Origin: Cellvibrio zantedeschiae
GTDB lineage: Bacteria > Pseudomonadota > Gammaproteobacteria > Pseudomonadales > Cellvibrionaceae
Assembly: GCF_014652535.1 (NCBI RefSeq)
Contig: NZ_BMYZ01000004.1
Span: forward strand, 262,844 to 326,843
Length of the DNA stretch: 64,000 bases
Reading direction: 5' to 3'
In this document: piece by piece, positions 55,848 through 63,753 of the stretch
How positions within the stretch are numbered: position 1 is the first letter of the stretch
How the letters are laid out: the number at the start of each line of letters is the position of its first letter
The notes under the pieces: model-generated
Databases searched by the model: none
Told to the model about the DNA's origin: nothing
The model's input: the letters and a program-made list of their open reading frames with translations, nothing else
Translations under genes and position numbers: made by a program

Positions 55848-56808
55848 TACACGCCGTAATTTTTTAGTAAAAATAGGGTTTCTATTCACTTACATAAAGT
55901 TTAGCTCTCTTCAGTTGTTTGCTCAAACAACTGAAGAACTTAAACCCCTGATAGCAGGAAGCAGTAATTTTCGTAGTGTTTACACCAATGAATCCTTAAA
56001 AAATGAATTCATTTTGTTTTTAACCAATGTTTTCCATTTGTACCCTGAACAAAAATTACATGAGTTGATTGCAGAGGGGGTGAAAAAATATTCGCAAGAT
56101 AAGGATATATACCTTGCATTGCAACCACGACTGGCAGAAATAGCTCCTATTTTAAAAGACCTGACATACTCTGTACCCGCATTGGCTAAACAGAAAAAGG
56201 AAATGACTTCACAAACACTTGCTTTGCTGGGTGACAAAAAAAGTTATTCCAGCTATTTGGAAGTTGGTTCTACAGGCCGTTATTTGGATAGTTTAGAAGA
56301 ACGTATTGATATCGCGGATGCGCGTTTCTTTATGGCAGATCGTGCTCCTACCTATTCACCAGCAGACATTGTGGATCGTGGTCAAATTGGCAAGGGCGGC
56401 CAGTTTTTTTCTCTTGCTAATTACCGCCCTGAATTGCAGCGCAACATTTCTGCGAATTCAATTGAGCTGACATGCGTTTATATTGGCTTCCATCATTGCC
56501 CTATACCCTTGCGTAATGAGTTTATATCCTCCTTAAGAAATACAATGACTAGTGACGGAAAATTAATTTTGCGCGACCACAATGTTAATTCCGTAGATAT
56601 GTGGCATATGGTAGCGCTGGCGCACGATGTATTTAATATGGGCACTATGGAAACCGGTGCCTATAACGAAGCAGAGTTACGCAATTTTTATTCGCTAGAT
56701 TATTTGACTGCATTGATGACAGAAAATGGTTTTAAAACAGATGGACGAAGACTCTATCAAAAGGGGGATCCTACCCATAATGCTTTGATGGTTTTCACTA
56801 AAGCATAA
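55837..56808 (+). CDS. Methyltransferase-like protein with Tat-type signal
   Basis: 323 aa. The N-terminus has a twin-arginine motif (TRRNFLVK) before a hydrophobic stretch, as in Tat signal peptides. The domain from about residue 125 resembles a class I SAM methyltransferase: SYLEVGSTGRYLDSL (motif I-like) and LRNTMTSDGKLILRDHN (post-motif region), with YLTALMTENGF at the end. A SAM enzyme in the periplasm would be unexpected, so either the signal stays uncleaved as an anchor or the fold has another use. It overlaps the oxidase gene by 11 bp, so the two are expressed together. Confidence 0.65.
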   Translation: MTTNTRRNFLVKIGFLFTYIKFSSLQLFAQTTEELKPLIAGSSNFRSVYTNESLKNEFILFLTNVFHLYPEQKLHELIAEGVKKYSQDKDIYLALQPRLAEIAPILKDLTYSVPALAKQKKEMTSQTLALLGDKKSYSSYLEVGSTGRYLDSLEERIDIADARFFMADRAPTYSPADIVDRGQIGKGGQFFSLANYRPELQRNISANSIELTCVYIGFHHCPIPLRNEFISSLRNTMTSDGKLILRDHNVNSVDMWHMVALAHDVFNMGTMETGAYNEAELRNFYSLDYLTALMTENGFKTDGRRLYQKGDPTHNALMVFTKA

Positions 56809-56815
56809 TTTATGC

Positions 56816-56833
56816 TGGGCGCATGCGCGCCCA
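56816..56833. other. GC-rich hairpin between convergent genes
   Basis: TGGGCGC and GCGCCCA form a perfect 7-bp stem with loop ATGC, directly after the methyltransferase-like gene and 11 bp before the rhodanese stop. There is no T-run; it may still help to end transcripts from both sides. Confidence 0.4.
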
Positions 56834-56843
56834 TCTCAAAAGC

Positions 56844-57653
56844 TTAAACCTCTACCGGCGTAGTCGGGTGATTGCCCCATTCAGCCCATGAACCGTGATA
56901 AGCGCGAATGTTAAAGCCCAAGGCTTTGCCGACCAAATAAGTAAAGCCGGAACGGTGATGGCTTTGGCAGTGAGTGATCATGCGTTTATCGGCAGTCAGG
57001 CCAAGAGAAGCTAAATATTCTTTTGCGTCTTTGCGAATCCGCAAACCGTTACTGCGGTCCATAAGTGATGTCCATTCCGCATTAATGGCACCGGGAATGT
57101 GGCCATTTTTTGCTGCAGTCACACGCGTACCATCGTACTCACCGGGGCTGCGCGCGTCCCAAACAACAAAGTCACCTTTATCCAATTCGCCAATAATATC
57201 GGGAATTTCAATAACAACTTTTGGGTCGAGTTTGACATCCACTTTGCTTGGTGTAAGCGTGGGTACTTCTTGCGTTACTGGTTGGCCAGAACCAATCCAG
57301 GCGTGTAAGCCGCCGTTTAAATAGGAATAGTGTTTGTGGCCGATGGCATCGAGTGTCCAAATCATTCTTCCCGCCCAGCCACCGCCTTCATCGTCATAAA
57401 CAACAACGTGAGTATCAGGTGTTAAGCCTAAAAATGAAAACACGCGATTTAATTGCTCAACCGGTGCAATTTTTCCTGGCACAGGTGGTTGGCCGCTCAA
57501 GATTTTTTGTGGTGGAACATGTATCGCGCTATCTATATGCCCTTGCAAATAAGTATGCTCGGCGCACATATCAATAATTAATAATTTGTTGCTAGTGGGT
57601 TGTGCCAGCAACGCTGCAAGTTGGGTTGGTTCTATAACAAATGGGAGAGCCAT
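56844..57653 (-). CDS. Sulfurtransferase with two rhodanese domains
   Basis: 269 aa. The inactive N-terminal rhodanese domain (residues about 1-128) is followed by the catalytic domain, with active-site cysteine C229 in ITHCQSHHRSG. This loop matches the thiosulfate sulfurtransferase RhdA type of Pseudomonas. Family members move sulfane sulfur from thiosulfate to cyanide or other thiophiles. No signal peptide, so cytoplasmic. Confidence 0.92.
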   Translation of the reverse strand: MALPFVIEPTQLAALLAQPTSNKLLIIDMCAEHTYLQGHIDSAIHVPPQKILSGQPPVPGKIAPVEQLNRVFSFLGLTPDTHVVVYDDEGGGWAGRMIWTLDAIGHKHYSYLNGGLHAWIGSGQPVTQEVPTLTPSKVDVKLDPKVVIEIPDIIGELDKGDFVVWDARSPGEYDGTRVTAAKNGHIPGAINAEWTSLMDRSNGLRIRKDAKEYLASLGLTADKRMITHCQSHHRSGFTYLVGKALGFNIRAYHGSWAEWGNHPTTPVEV

Positions 57654-57705
57654 TTTTTTACTCCAAATTCATATGTGCCTTGTCGTCAAATCGCGGCGAC
57701 ATTGA

Positions 57706-58725
57706 TTAATTCTCGTTTAAAGTTCGCAAAATATATCTATAAGAATCCATACGCGTTCCGCTAATTTTTCCGCTTTCCAGTGCAGATAAAATTGCGCAAC
57801 CCGGTTCATGCCGATGAGAGCAATCGCGGAACTTGCAGTGTCCAAGGAAGGGGCGAAACTCAATAAAGCCTTCGAGTACTTCGTCTTCTTCCATATGCCA
57901 CAAACCGAATTCGCGAATACCGGGCGAATCAATTAAGTGGCCGCCTCCGGGAAAATGCAAAAGCGTTGCGCTAGTGGTCGTATGTGTACCTTGCTGGCGC
58001 TCAGATAAATCGCCAACGCGCAAATTACTCTCCGGCAACAATGCGTTCACTAATGAAGATTTGCCCACGCCGGATTGACCCACAAACACACTCGTATAGT
58101 GCGTTAAATATTCGCGGAACTCTTCAAGCCCGGTACCATTTTTGGTGGAAACCATTAAAACTTCGTAACCTAAATTGCGATAAGTTTTTTCTAAATAATT
58201 AACTTTGTCGCGCGTGGAATCGTCGATGCGATCAGTTTTGTTAATCAACAATACGGGTTCAATATCAATCGCATTGGCCGCGACTAAATAACGATCAATT
58301 AAATTTGCATGAGGCTCAGGGTAGGGCGCAACGACTATGATAATGCGATCAATATTGGCGGCTACTGTCTTCATATCGCCGTGCGGATCAGGGCGTTGTA
58401 GTGCTGAATCCCTCGGTAAAACTGCAACCACTACGCCAAGCGGATTACCCGCCCGCCAAACAACCCTGTCGCCCGTTACCAGTGAGCCCAGGTTGCTGCG
58501 AAAATGGCAGCGCTGCTGCTGACCTGCGTTATCGCCTTCGGTGGCTTCAACCACCACCTGCATTCCGTAATGGGTAATGATTAAACCGTGCTGCTCTGGC
58601 CCCAAATCACTCTCATTGAGCGCATCGTCTGCTTGCTGGTCGCGTTTGGTGGCGCGCACACTGCGCTCTTCCTGGATTTTTTCGATGCGCCATTGCTGAC
58701 GGCGAGTAAGTTTGCGTTTGGTCAT
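57706..58725 (-). CDS. rsgA: Ribosome small subunit-dependent GTPase RsgA
   Basis: 339 aa. The order is an OB-fold (about residues 60-110), a circularly permuted GTPase domain with INKTD before [13 protein letters not shown] and DSPGIRE, and a zinc-binding C-terminus [14 protein letters not shown]. RsgA checks late 30S assembly. It is divergent from orn, the conserved gammaproteobacterial arrangement. Confidence 0.95.
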   Translation of the reverse strand: MTKRKLTRRQQWRIEKIQEERSVRATKRDQQADDALNESDLGPEQHGLIITHYGMQVVVEATEGDNAGQQQRCHFRSNLGSLVTGDRVVWRAGNPLGVVVAVLPRDSALQRPDPHGDMKTVAANIDRIIIVVAPYPEPHANLIDRYLVAANAIDIEPVLLINKTDRIDDSTRDKVNYLEKTYRNLGYEVLMVSTKNGTGLEEFREYLTHYTSVFVGQSGVGKSSLVNALLPESNLRVGDLSERQQGTHTTTSATLLHFPGGGHLIDSPGIREFGLWHMEEDEVLEGFIEFRPFLGHCKFRDCSHRHEPGCAILSALESGKISGTRMDSYRYILRTLNEN

Positions 58726-58812
58726 GCGTTCCGGGTGTGCTCGATTGGCGATAAGGCCAATTTTGGTTTAGTCTGAGAGGCAATTGTGCCCTATTTGCTA
58801 AGGAAAAACCTT

Positions 58813-59370
58813 ATGTCCGCTAAAACGCCGAACGAAAACAACCTGATTTGGATCGACTTGGAAATGACTGGCCTGAATCCCGATACCGACGTCATTATCG
58901 AGATCGCCACCATAGTGACCGATGCCGATTTGAACATTCTGGCCGAGGGCCCGGTATTTGCAGTCCACCAGCCTGACAGCATTATGTTGAATATGGATGA
59001 CTGGAATACCAATCAACACGGCAAATCGGGCCTGACGCAGCGAGTGCGTGAGAGCAAGGTGGATATTCAGCAAGCAGAAGCAGAAACCATTAAATTTTTG
59101 GAACAATGGGTGCCGGCAGGAAAATCACCTATTTGCGGAAATTCCATTTGTCAGGATCGCCGTTTTTTAGTGCGCGGTATGCCCTTGTTGGAAGACTATT
59201 TCCACTATCGTAATTTAGATGTGAGCACTGTAAAAGAATTAGCGCGCCGCTGGCGCCCTGATGTGATTGCGGGCGTAAAAAAATCTGGTGCACATTTGGC
59301 GTTAGACGATATTAAAGACTCTATTGCAGAGTTGCAGCATTATCGCGCAACCTTTTTTAAAATGAATTGA
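58813..59370 (+). CDS. orn: Oligoribonuclease
   Basis: 185 aa from ATG 58813 behind AAGGA; a longer in-frame start upstream would include this site and is rejected. The DEDDh exonuclease residues are in WIDLEMTGL (D and E), [10 protein letters not shown] (D) and HLALDDI (H and D). Orn degrades 2-nt RNAs, including pGpG from c-di-GMP breakdown, which links it to the EAL and PilZ proteins in this window. Confidence 0.96.
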   Translation: MSAKTPNENNLIWIDLEMTGLNPDTDVIIEIATIVTDADLNILAEGPVFAVHQPDSIMLNMDDWNTNQHGKSGLTQRVRESKVDIQQAEAETIKFLEQWVPAGKSPICGNSICQDRRFLVRGMPLLEDYFHYRNLDVSTVKELARRWRPDVIAGVKKSGAHLALDDIKDSIAELQHYRATFFKMN

Positions 59371-59382
59371 GTTTGTGATACG

Positions 59383-59414
59383 AATAAAGGCGCCCGATGG
59401 CGCCTTTATTTTTT
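59383..59414. terminator. Rho-independent terminator after orn
   Basis: AATAAAGGCGCC (59383-59394) and GGCGCCTTTATT (59399-59410) form a perfect 12-bp stem with loop CGAT, followed by TTTT. It lies between converging genes and may work in both directions. Confidence 0.88.
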
Positions 59415-59429
59415 GGATTGCTTTAAAAA

Positions 59430-59816
59430 TTAAACTTCGTTGTGACAAACCGCTTCAATATTGTTTCCGTCCGGATCAAAGATAAACGCGCCGTAATAAT
59501 TGGGATGGTAATGCGGACGCAAGCCCGGTCCACCATTGTCTTTTCCACCTGCCTCTATTGCTGCTTTATAAAAAGCATCGACCAAATTGCGACTTTCAAC
59601 CCTGAAAGCAGCATGGGTAGATGACTTCCCGGGCGTACCGCGGCTTATCCAAAAATCGGGTTTCTCTGGTTCGCCAAAACCGGCAACATCAGTTGTTCCT
59701 GTAACAGATTCAGGAAACTCCATTATTAATGAATATCCAATAGCAGCAAGAGCCGACGTATAAAACGCTTTGCTCTTTTCAAAATCGCTAACAACAATGC
59801 CAATATGATCAATCAT
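59430..59816 (-). CDS. VOC family protein (glyoxalase/bleomycin resistance fold)
   Basis: 128 aa. The pattern MIDHIGIVVSDFEKSKAFYT at the start and FIFDPDGNNIEAVCHN at the end mark a VOC protein. Metal ligands H4 and a C-terminal glutamate (E in NIEAV) are in place. The length is standard. The substrate is unknown; related proteins are often called lactoylglutathione lyase-like. The start follows AAGGAG. Confidence 0.88.
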   Translation of the reverse strand: MIDHIGIVVSDFEKSKAFYTSALAAIGYSLIMEFPESVTGTTDVAGFGEPEKPDFWISRGTPGKSSTHAAFRVESRNLVDAFYKAAIEAGGKDNGGPGLRPHYHPNYYGAFIFDPDGNNIEAVCHNEV

Positions 59817-59877
59817 TTTATTGCTCCTTGATTGTGTGTAAGAAAGTTAATCATACTTTAGGTTTGGCAGAGTTTTG

Positions 59878-60015
59878 TCAGTAGTGATTGTTTTGTTTTA
59901 TTTGGGAAGCGCCATGCGCCTTTCCACAAAACTGACAATGGCAGTTAAATATTTTATCTGGGATAAGTTCCACTTTATATTTAACTGATCCACACAGACA
60001 ACTTCGTTTAATCAT
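59878..60015 (-). pseudogene. Truncated GFA-family (Mss4-like zinc-binding) gene
   Basis: A 45-codon frame starts with MIKRSCLCGSVKYKVE and continues to FNCHCQFCGKAHGAS before a stop at 59878. This is the first third of a GFA (glutathione-dependent formaldehyde-activating enzyme-like) domain, with the CxCG and CxxC zinc ligands, where the family is usually 115-150 aa. It has a good ribosome binding site (GAGG, 8 bp before ATG). No continuation is found downstream in any frame, so I read it as a remnant; a true small zinc protein is less likely. Confidence 0.6.
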
Positions 60016-60058
60016 GTAGGTATCCTCGCATGTGATAACGAAACTGTGTTTTCGTCAT

Positions 60059-60835
60059 TTATTTTGATTTGTCAGGTTTTCCGTTTTTATCGAGCAAGAT
60101 AAGCATTTCTTTCGCTACCAATGCTGCGGATGGCAGGAACATGGTAGAGATAACACGATCATCAATAATGACATCGCGTTTATCAGCAACGTTGTCCTTA
60201 TTCATTGTTAATGCCCCATTTTTACGAAGCTGATCTTCAACGAAAAATGGCAACAGCGTACCTTGCTTAGCCCAATCCTTCTCCCTCTCTGTAGAATTTG
60301 GAAAGCCTGCTACTCGCTTTCCCTGAACCAAGAACTTGCCGTTTTTAAGTTTTACATTCGCAAAAGCGCCAGCTCCGTGTCCACAACTCCCTATTACTCC
60401 ACCGCTCTCATAAATTTTTGCCATAATACCAAGCAGCTTTTGATTCGAAGCTACATCGAACAATGTACCGTAACCACCACCTATAAACACAGCAGCATAA
60501 TCCTTTGGGTTAACCTGATCCGGATTCAGTGAACTATTAGCTCGCTCCAAAAATCCTTCGTACTTTATTGTGTAACTGCTGATACCAATAGGATCCATCA
60601 TAAACGGCACTGCCCCTCCAGTGGGAGAGGCAAAATCAACAGAATAGCCGTGAGAAACAAAAACATGATACGGCGGTGCGTACTCATAAAGATTATTTCT
60701 AGCCTCATGCTTACCAACATCGCCCATGTGCTCCAGATTAGAAGCAATAATTAAAATCTTTTTAGTGTCGCTTGCGATGGCTGGCACAGCAAAGCTGATA
60801 AGTATAAGGCTCAATGCCACAATTAATTTTTTCAC
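60059..60835 (-). CDS. Secreted DJ-1/PfpI family protein
   Basis: 258 aa from GTG 60835 behind GGAGT, giving a good signal peptide (MKKLIVALSLILISFAVPAIA-SD); an in-frame ATG at 60865 would hide this site. The DJ-1/PfpI fold is seen in KILIIASNLEHMGDVGKHEA, VFIGGGYGTLFD and the nucleophile elbow GSCGHGAGAF (C-H-G). The closest style is the Hsp31/type 1 glutamine amidotransferase-like group, but in exported form. Function in the periplasm is unknown. Confidence 0.85.
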   Translation of the reverse strand: MKKLIVALSLILISFAVPAIASDTKKILIIASNLEHMGDVGKHEARNNLYEYAPPYHVFVSHGYSVDFASPTGGAVPFMMDPIGISSYTIKYEGFLERANSSLNPDQVNPKDYAAVFIGGGYGTLFDVASNQKLLGIMAKIYESGGVIGSCGHGAGAFANVKLKNGKFLVQGKRVAGFPNSTEREKDWAKQGTLLPFFVEDQLRKNGALTMNKDNVADKRDVIIDDRVISTMFLPSAALVAKEMLILLDKNGKPDKSK

Positions 60836-61268
60836 GTTTACTCCATGTTTAATTGGAAACACCACCGCATGCTAAATGAATTCAGCTGAAAGAAAGTAAC
60901 TGCACCAGGATGTGCCACAATACTTCCCGTTATGATTTGAATAATTGTTTGGAAGATAAATCATGTGCCATGAGTTCCATGAATTAGATTTTTACCTTTA
61001 TGGTGCCATTAGACGCAGATGTTTTGATTTTGGATGCAATACGGCTATTTAATTTTCCATAACGAATGCTATGGACTTCCGCTATAACGCACAGTGCTGT
61101 GCGATCGTAGATTTACTGGTGTGTCAAACTTGTTAAAAATGATGACAATTTAAACGTGATGGTTCGCGTTAATCAGGAGTGGAAAGTGAATAAATTTATG
61201 TTTCATGTGTTGAATTAGGATCACAGTCGCTTGTTAGGCTTTTTAATTTGGTTTTTACCTAGACTAAA
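60836..61268. other. Gene-free region with the distal end of the cassette array
   Basis: No coding region can be supported in these 433 bp. GTTAGGC at 61233-61239 is a perfect attC core site (GTTRRRY) and lies 30 bp after the stop of the DUF3592 cassette gene, with TAACG at 61085 as a possible opposite end, but the long inverted stem of the other sites is not clear. A further CTTGTTAAAAAT (61129-61140) resembles the end of the next attC. I read this as degenerate recombination sites at the array end. Confidence 0.45.
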
Positions 61269-61655
61269 TTAAAGTGCTGTATGACCAATTGCAGCCCAAA
61301 TGCCGGTAACGCCTAAGAAAAGAATAGCAATTGGCCCGCCCCACATATGACGCCAATTAGCAATGTAAGCGATTTTTGGGTTTGATGTAGAATACCGAAT
61401 AAGTACTTTTGTATCTGATGGGGATTTTCCAAGAGCCACTCCAGATGTGGATGTAAAAGTGTATTGAACGCCGTCGTTGTCTACAAAGGAAATCACTGGA
61501 AAATGTAAAATTGAATCTTCCGATTCTCTGCTTTCTATTCGCAATACAGTGCCGATTGCGGAAGCACCATAGAAAATAATCCGCATTCTCCGAAAAAATA
61601 ATAAAGCACTTAAAATTAAAAAGAGAACACCAAAAATTAAAAAATAAATTCTCAT
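61269..61655 (-). CDS. Cassette gene: DUF3592 membrane protein
   Basis: 128 aa. Two helices (FLIFGVLFLILSALLFF and MWGGPIAILFLGVTGIWAAI) flank a beta-rich domain with VLRIESRESEDS, PVISFVDNDGVQYTFTSTSG and VLIRYSTSNPKIAYI, the DUF3592 pattern. The start lies 8 bp after the core site ACCTAAC of the neighbouring attC. Function unknown. Confidence 0.8.
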   Translation of the reverse strand: MRIYFLIFGVLFLILSALLFFRRMRIIFYGASAIGTVLRIESRESEDSILHFPVISFVDNDGVQYTFTSTSGVALGKSPSDTKVLIRYSTSNPKIAYIANWRHMWGGPIAILFLGVTGIWAAIGHTAL

Positions 61656-61662
61656 GAGTAAT

Positions 61663-61790
61663 ACCTAACGCCGAGTTCAGCGGCAGTTTTTAAGTAGCGC
61701 TGCGATAAACTTTGCACAGAAATTCGCTACTTACAAACTGTCGAGTGGAAGCGCGAAACGCCGGAATGATGTTGGAACACCTTGTTAAAA
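61663..61790 (-). repeat. attC-like integron recombination site A
   Basis: Outer core sites are ACCTAAC (61663-61669, perfect RYYYAAC) and GTTAAAA (61784-61790). Inside, CAGTTTTTAAGTAGCG and CGCTACTTACAAACTG are inverted copies with one mismatch, giving the long imperfect hairpin of attC. The stop codon of the next cassette gene lies inside the site, as is usual in cassette arrays. Confidence 0.82.
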
Positions 61791-62261
61791 ATTTTCTATG
61801 GCTTGCACTGATTTCAGCTTTTTAGCAATCAAACTTAAATAGCAGAATATAACCAAAGCAAAAACATTGACTCCTACTTGAAAAGGACCGGCAAACTGAA
61901 AAAGGCTAAGCAAAAGGTTTCCACCAGCAGATACGTTGAAGCCTGGGCCTGACTCAGTAAAAGAATAATGGACAGTGAAATTAAACCCAGTATAGAGAAA
62001 ATAGCTAACACCAGGTGACAAGAGTAGCGGAATTTGCATAGCCCAAAATATTTTATTTATAGCTAAAGACCTAGCACTAGATGATTTAATAATTTCTATC
62101 CCACACCAAATGCCATACAAAAACACTAAAAGTGCGATTGCACCAAAAATATAGCCAGCAACGCCACTAGAGGACAGTATAAAATTCAATATTGATGTGA
62201 TGGACATAAATCCACCACCAATACTTAAAACACCTAGCACTTTTTGTATATAAGTATTCAT
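61785..62261 (-). CDS. Cassette gene: four-helix membrane protein
   Basis: 158 aa with four hydrophobic segments (LSIGGGFMSITSILNFIL, GYIFGAIALLVFLYGIW, IFWAMQIPLLLSPGVSYFLY, VGVNVFALVIFCYLSLIA). No family is recognised. The stop lies in attC site A, and the start is 14 bp after the core of site B, the spacing of a gene cassette. Confidence 0.7.
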   Translation of the reverse strand: MNTYIQKVLGVLSIGGGFMSITSILNFILSSSGVAGYIFGAIALLVFLYGIWCGIEIIKSSSARSLAINKIFWAMQIPLLLSPGVSYFLYTGFNFTVHYSFTESGPGFNVSAGGNLLLSLFQFAGPFQVGVNVFALVIFCYLSLIAKKLKSVQAIENF

Positions 62262-62274
62262 GTATACCCTTAAT

Positions 62275-62420
62275 GTTTAACGCCGCTGTAAGCGGCAGAA
62301 TTTAAGTTGTAGTTTTGTGGAATACTTTTGCGCAGTAAACCCATGGGCGCCTAATTAAAGCTGCGAATTAAATTCTATCCAGTGAAGCGAAGCGGAAAGA
62401 TGATTGATTACCTTGTTAGA
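62275..62420 (-). repeat. attC-like integron recombination site B
   Basis: Core GTTTAAC (62275-62281) and opposite CTTGTTAGA (62413-62420). CAGAATTTAAGTTGTAG has the inverted partner CTGCGAATTAAATTCTA. The segment AGTGAAGCGAAGCGGAAAGATG near the right end is shared with sites C and D in near-identical form. Confidence 0.78.
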
Positions 62421-62496
62421 ATTATTCTTTATTCTTTGCGTTTTGTGTAACGAAACCGAAAAACTCTATATTTTCGGGGTATGAAAAAATGATTTC

Positions 62497-62883
62497 TTAT
62501 CGAGTAACGATTTTTTTAACACCCTCCCATTCTTCCTCATAAGCATATTTTTCGTAAGTGCCAACCAGCTCGAATTCCGATTGATCAGTGCTTTGAGGAA
62601 AAGCTTTAGCAAGAATTTTCCCGTTTTTCCTGATTGTTGCTTCAATAATTAGCTGAGGATCTGGATAATACTCAACATTACCCCCTGAATTTACCTCTAT
62701 TCTATAGAAGACTGAAATAATTATTTTTTTACCGTCGCTTATGCTTTTAGCTTTCCCACGACTAACGCTCCATGCAGGCTTTGAAGATGCAGCTTTTCCC
62801 AGAGTTATAAAATCCCAGTTTATTTCTTCGGCATGGATGGAGAATGAGAAAAATAGTAGCAACAAAGTAAATATATATTTCAT
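62497..62883 (-). CDS. Cassette gene: small secreted protein
   Basis: 128 aa from ATG 62883 (GTG 62889 is in frame). A signal peptide (MKYIFTLLLLFFSFSIHA-EE) leads to a small, beta-rich domain with KKIIISVFYRIEVNSGGNVE and QLIIEATIRKNGKILAKAF. No family is recognised. It starts 11 bp after the core of site C. Confidence 0.7.
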   Translation of the reverse strand: MKYIFTLLLLFFSFSIHAEEINWDFITLGKAASSKPAWSVSRGKAKSISDGKKIIISVFYRIEVNSGGNVEYYPDPQLIIEATIRKNGKILAKAFPQSTDQSEFELVGTYEKYAYEEEWEGVKKIVTR

Positions 62884-62893
62884 ACGCACCAGA

Positions 62894-63028
62894 TTCTAAC
62901 GTTGCGGTAAATGGCAGAATTTAAGTAGGTTTTTTGTGGAAATATTTTACGAAGTAAAACCACAAAAAAGCTACTTAAATTATGTGCAGTGGAGCGAAGC
63001 GGAACGATGTTTGACCGCCTTGTTATGC
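62894..63028 (-). repeat. attC-like integron recombination site C
   Basis: Core TTCTAAC (62894-62900, one deviation from RYYYAAC) and GTTATGC (63022-63028). The stem arms are near 62915-62940 and 62960-62985: CAGAATTTAAGTAGG / GCTACTTAAATTATG and TTTTTTGTGG / CCACAAAAAA, 23 of 25 positions matching. Confidence 0.82.
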
Positions 63029-63031
63029 TTT

Positions 63032-63394
63032 TTAAAGGATGCCGCCGTAATGCGACATTATTGTAATTCTGTTACCTGAAGGATCTTTCAATTTTAAGAG
63101 CTCACCCGCAATGTTACTTGTAAAATCATGTTCGATTTCTAACTCTTTCAGATGATTAAGAATTTTAATTTTTATACATTCGCCATGATGAATGCCAAAA
63201 CATAATGGCACATGCGTATTTGTGTCAAAAGCACTAAGGTGGCTTTCACTTCCAGCTTTATGGATGTCAATTATTAATTTAATGCCGGAATTACACACAA
63301 GCCTTGTTCCCATTACGTCAAATATACGAAGCACTGTAGTGAAGAAATTAATTGTTTCTTCGATGTTGATTACTGAAAGGTTTATATAAACCAT
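63032..63394 (-). CDS. Cassette gene: VOC-like protein
   Basis: 120 aa. INLSVINIEETINFFTTVL at the start and LKLKDPSGNRITIMSHYG at the end follow the VOC (glyoxalase-like) pattern; the metal-binding residues are not clearly kept. It lies in its own cassette between sites C and D. Substrate unknown. Confidence 0.75.
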   Translation of the reverse strand: MVYINLSVINIEETINFFTTVLRIFDVMGTRLVCNSGIKLIIDIHKAGSESHLSAFDTNTHVPLCFGIHHGECIKIKILNHLKELEIEHDFTSNIAGELLKLKDPSGNRITIMSHYGGIL

Positions 63395-63411
63395 GATGAT
63401 TTAACTCTTTT

Positions 63412-63546
63412 TCATAACGCCGAGCTAAGCGGCAGTTTTTAAGTTGTAGTTTTGTGGATTACTTTTGCGCAGCAAAACCACAAAGCTGCGACTTAAAAGC
63501 TGTCCAGTGTAGAGAAGCGGAACGATGCTGCAACGCATTGTTACGT
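63412..63546 (-). repeat. attC-like integron recombination site D
   Basis: Core TCATAAC (63412-63418) and GTTACGT (63540-63546). The arms CAGTTTTTAAGTTGTAG / CTGCGACTTAAAAGCTG and TTTTGTGG / CCACAAAG pair with 21 of 25 matches. The right part (AGAAGCGGAACGATGCTGCA) is shared with site C. The stop of the next cassette gene lies inside. Confidence 0.82.
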
Positions 63547-63753
63547 GCTTTTTGACGACTCAGATGCTGATTTAAATTGCTTATATAAATTTGTGAGCAG
63601 AAAAACAGAATTTATTAAACCATATAAACCCAAAAAATAGACTGCTAAATTGCCTGAATCGTGAGCAAACACATATATGTAAATTGAAGTAAAAAAACAA
63701 AAAAGACTGCATATAAGAGCAAATACGGATAAATTTCTTTTAGATATAGCCAT
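63541..63753 (-). CDS. Cassette gene: small two-helix membrane protein
   Basis: 70 aa from ATG 63753 (MAISKRNLSV) behind GTGGAATT; the frame stays open up to TTG 63834, which would add 27 residues and would start close to the next possible core site (GTTGAAG). Two helices (FALICSLFCFFTSIYIYVFA and LAVYFLGLYGLINSVFLLTN). No family is recognised. Confidence 0.6.
   Translation of the reverse strand: MAISKRNLSVFALICSLFCFFTSIYIYVFAHDSGNLAVYFLGLYGLINSVFLLTNLYKQFKSASESSKST

Noticed and set aside
61663-63546. CRISPR array
   Set aside because: The repeated elements are long imperfect palindromes at 500-700 bp distance between genes, not short direct repeats with spacers of even length.
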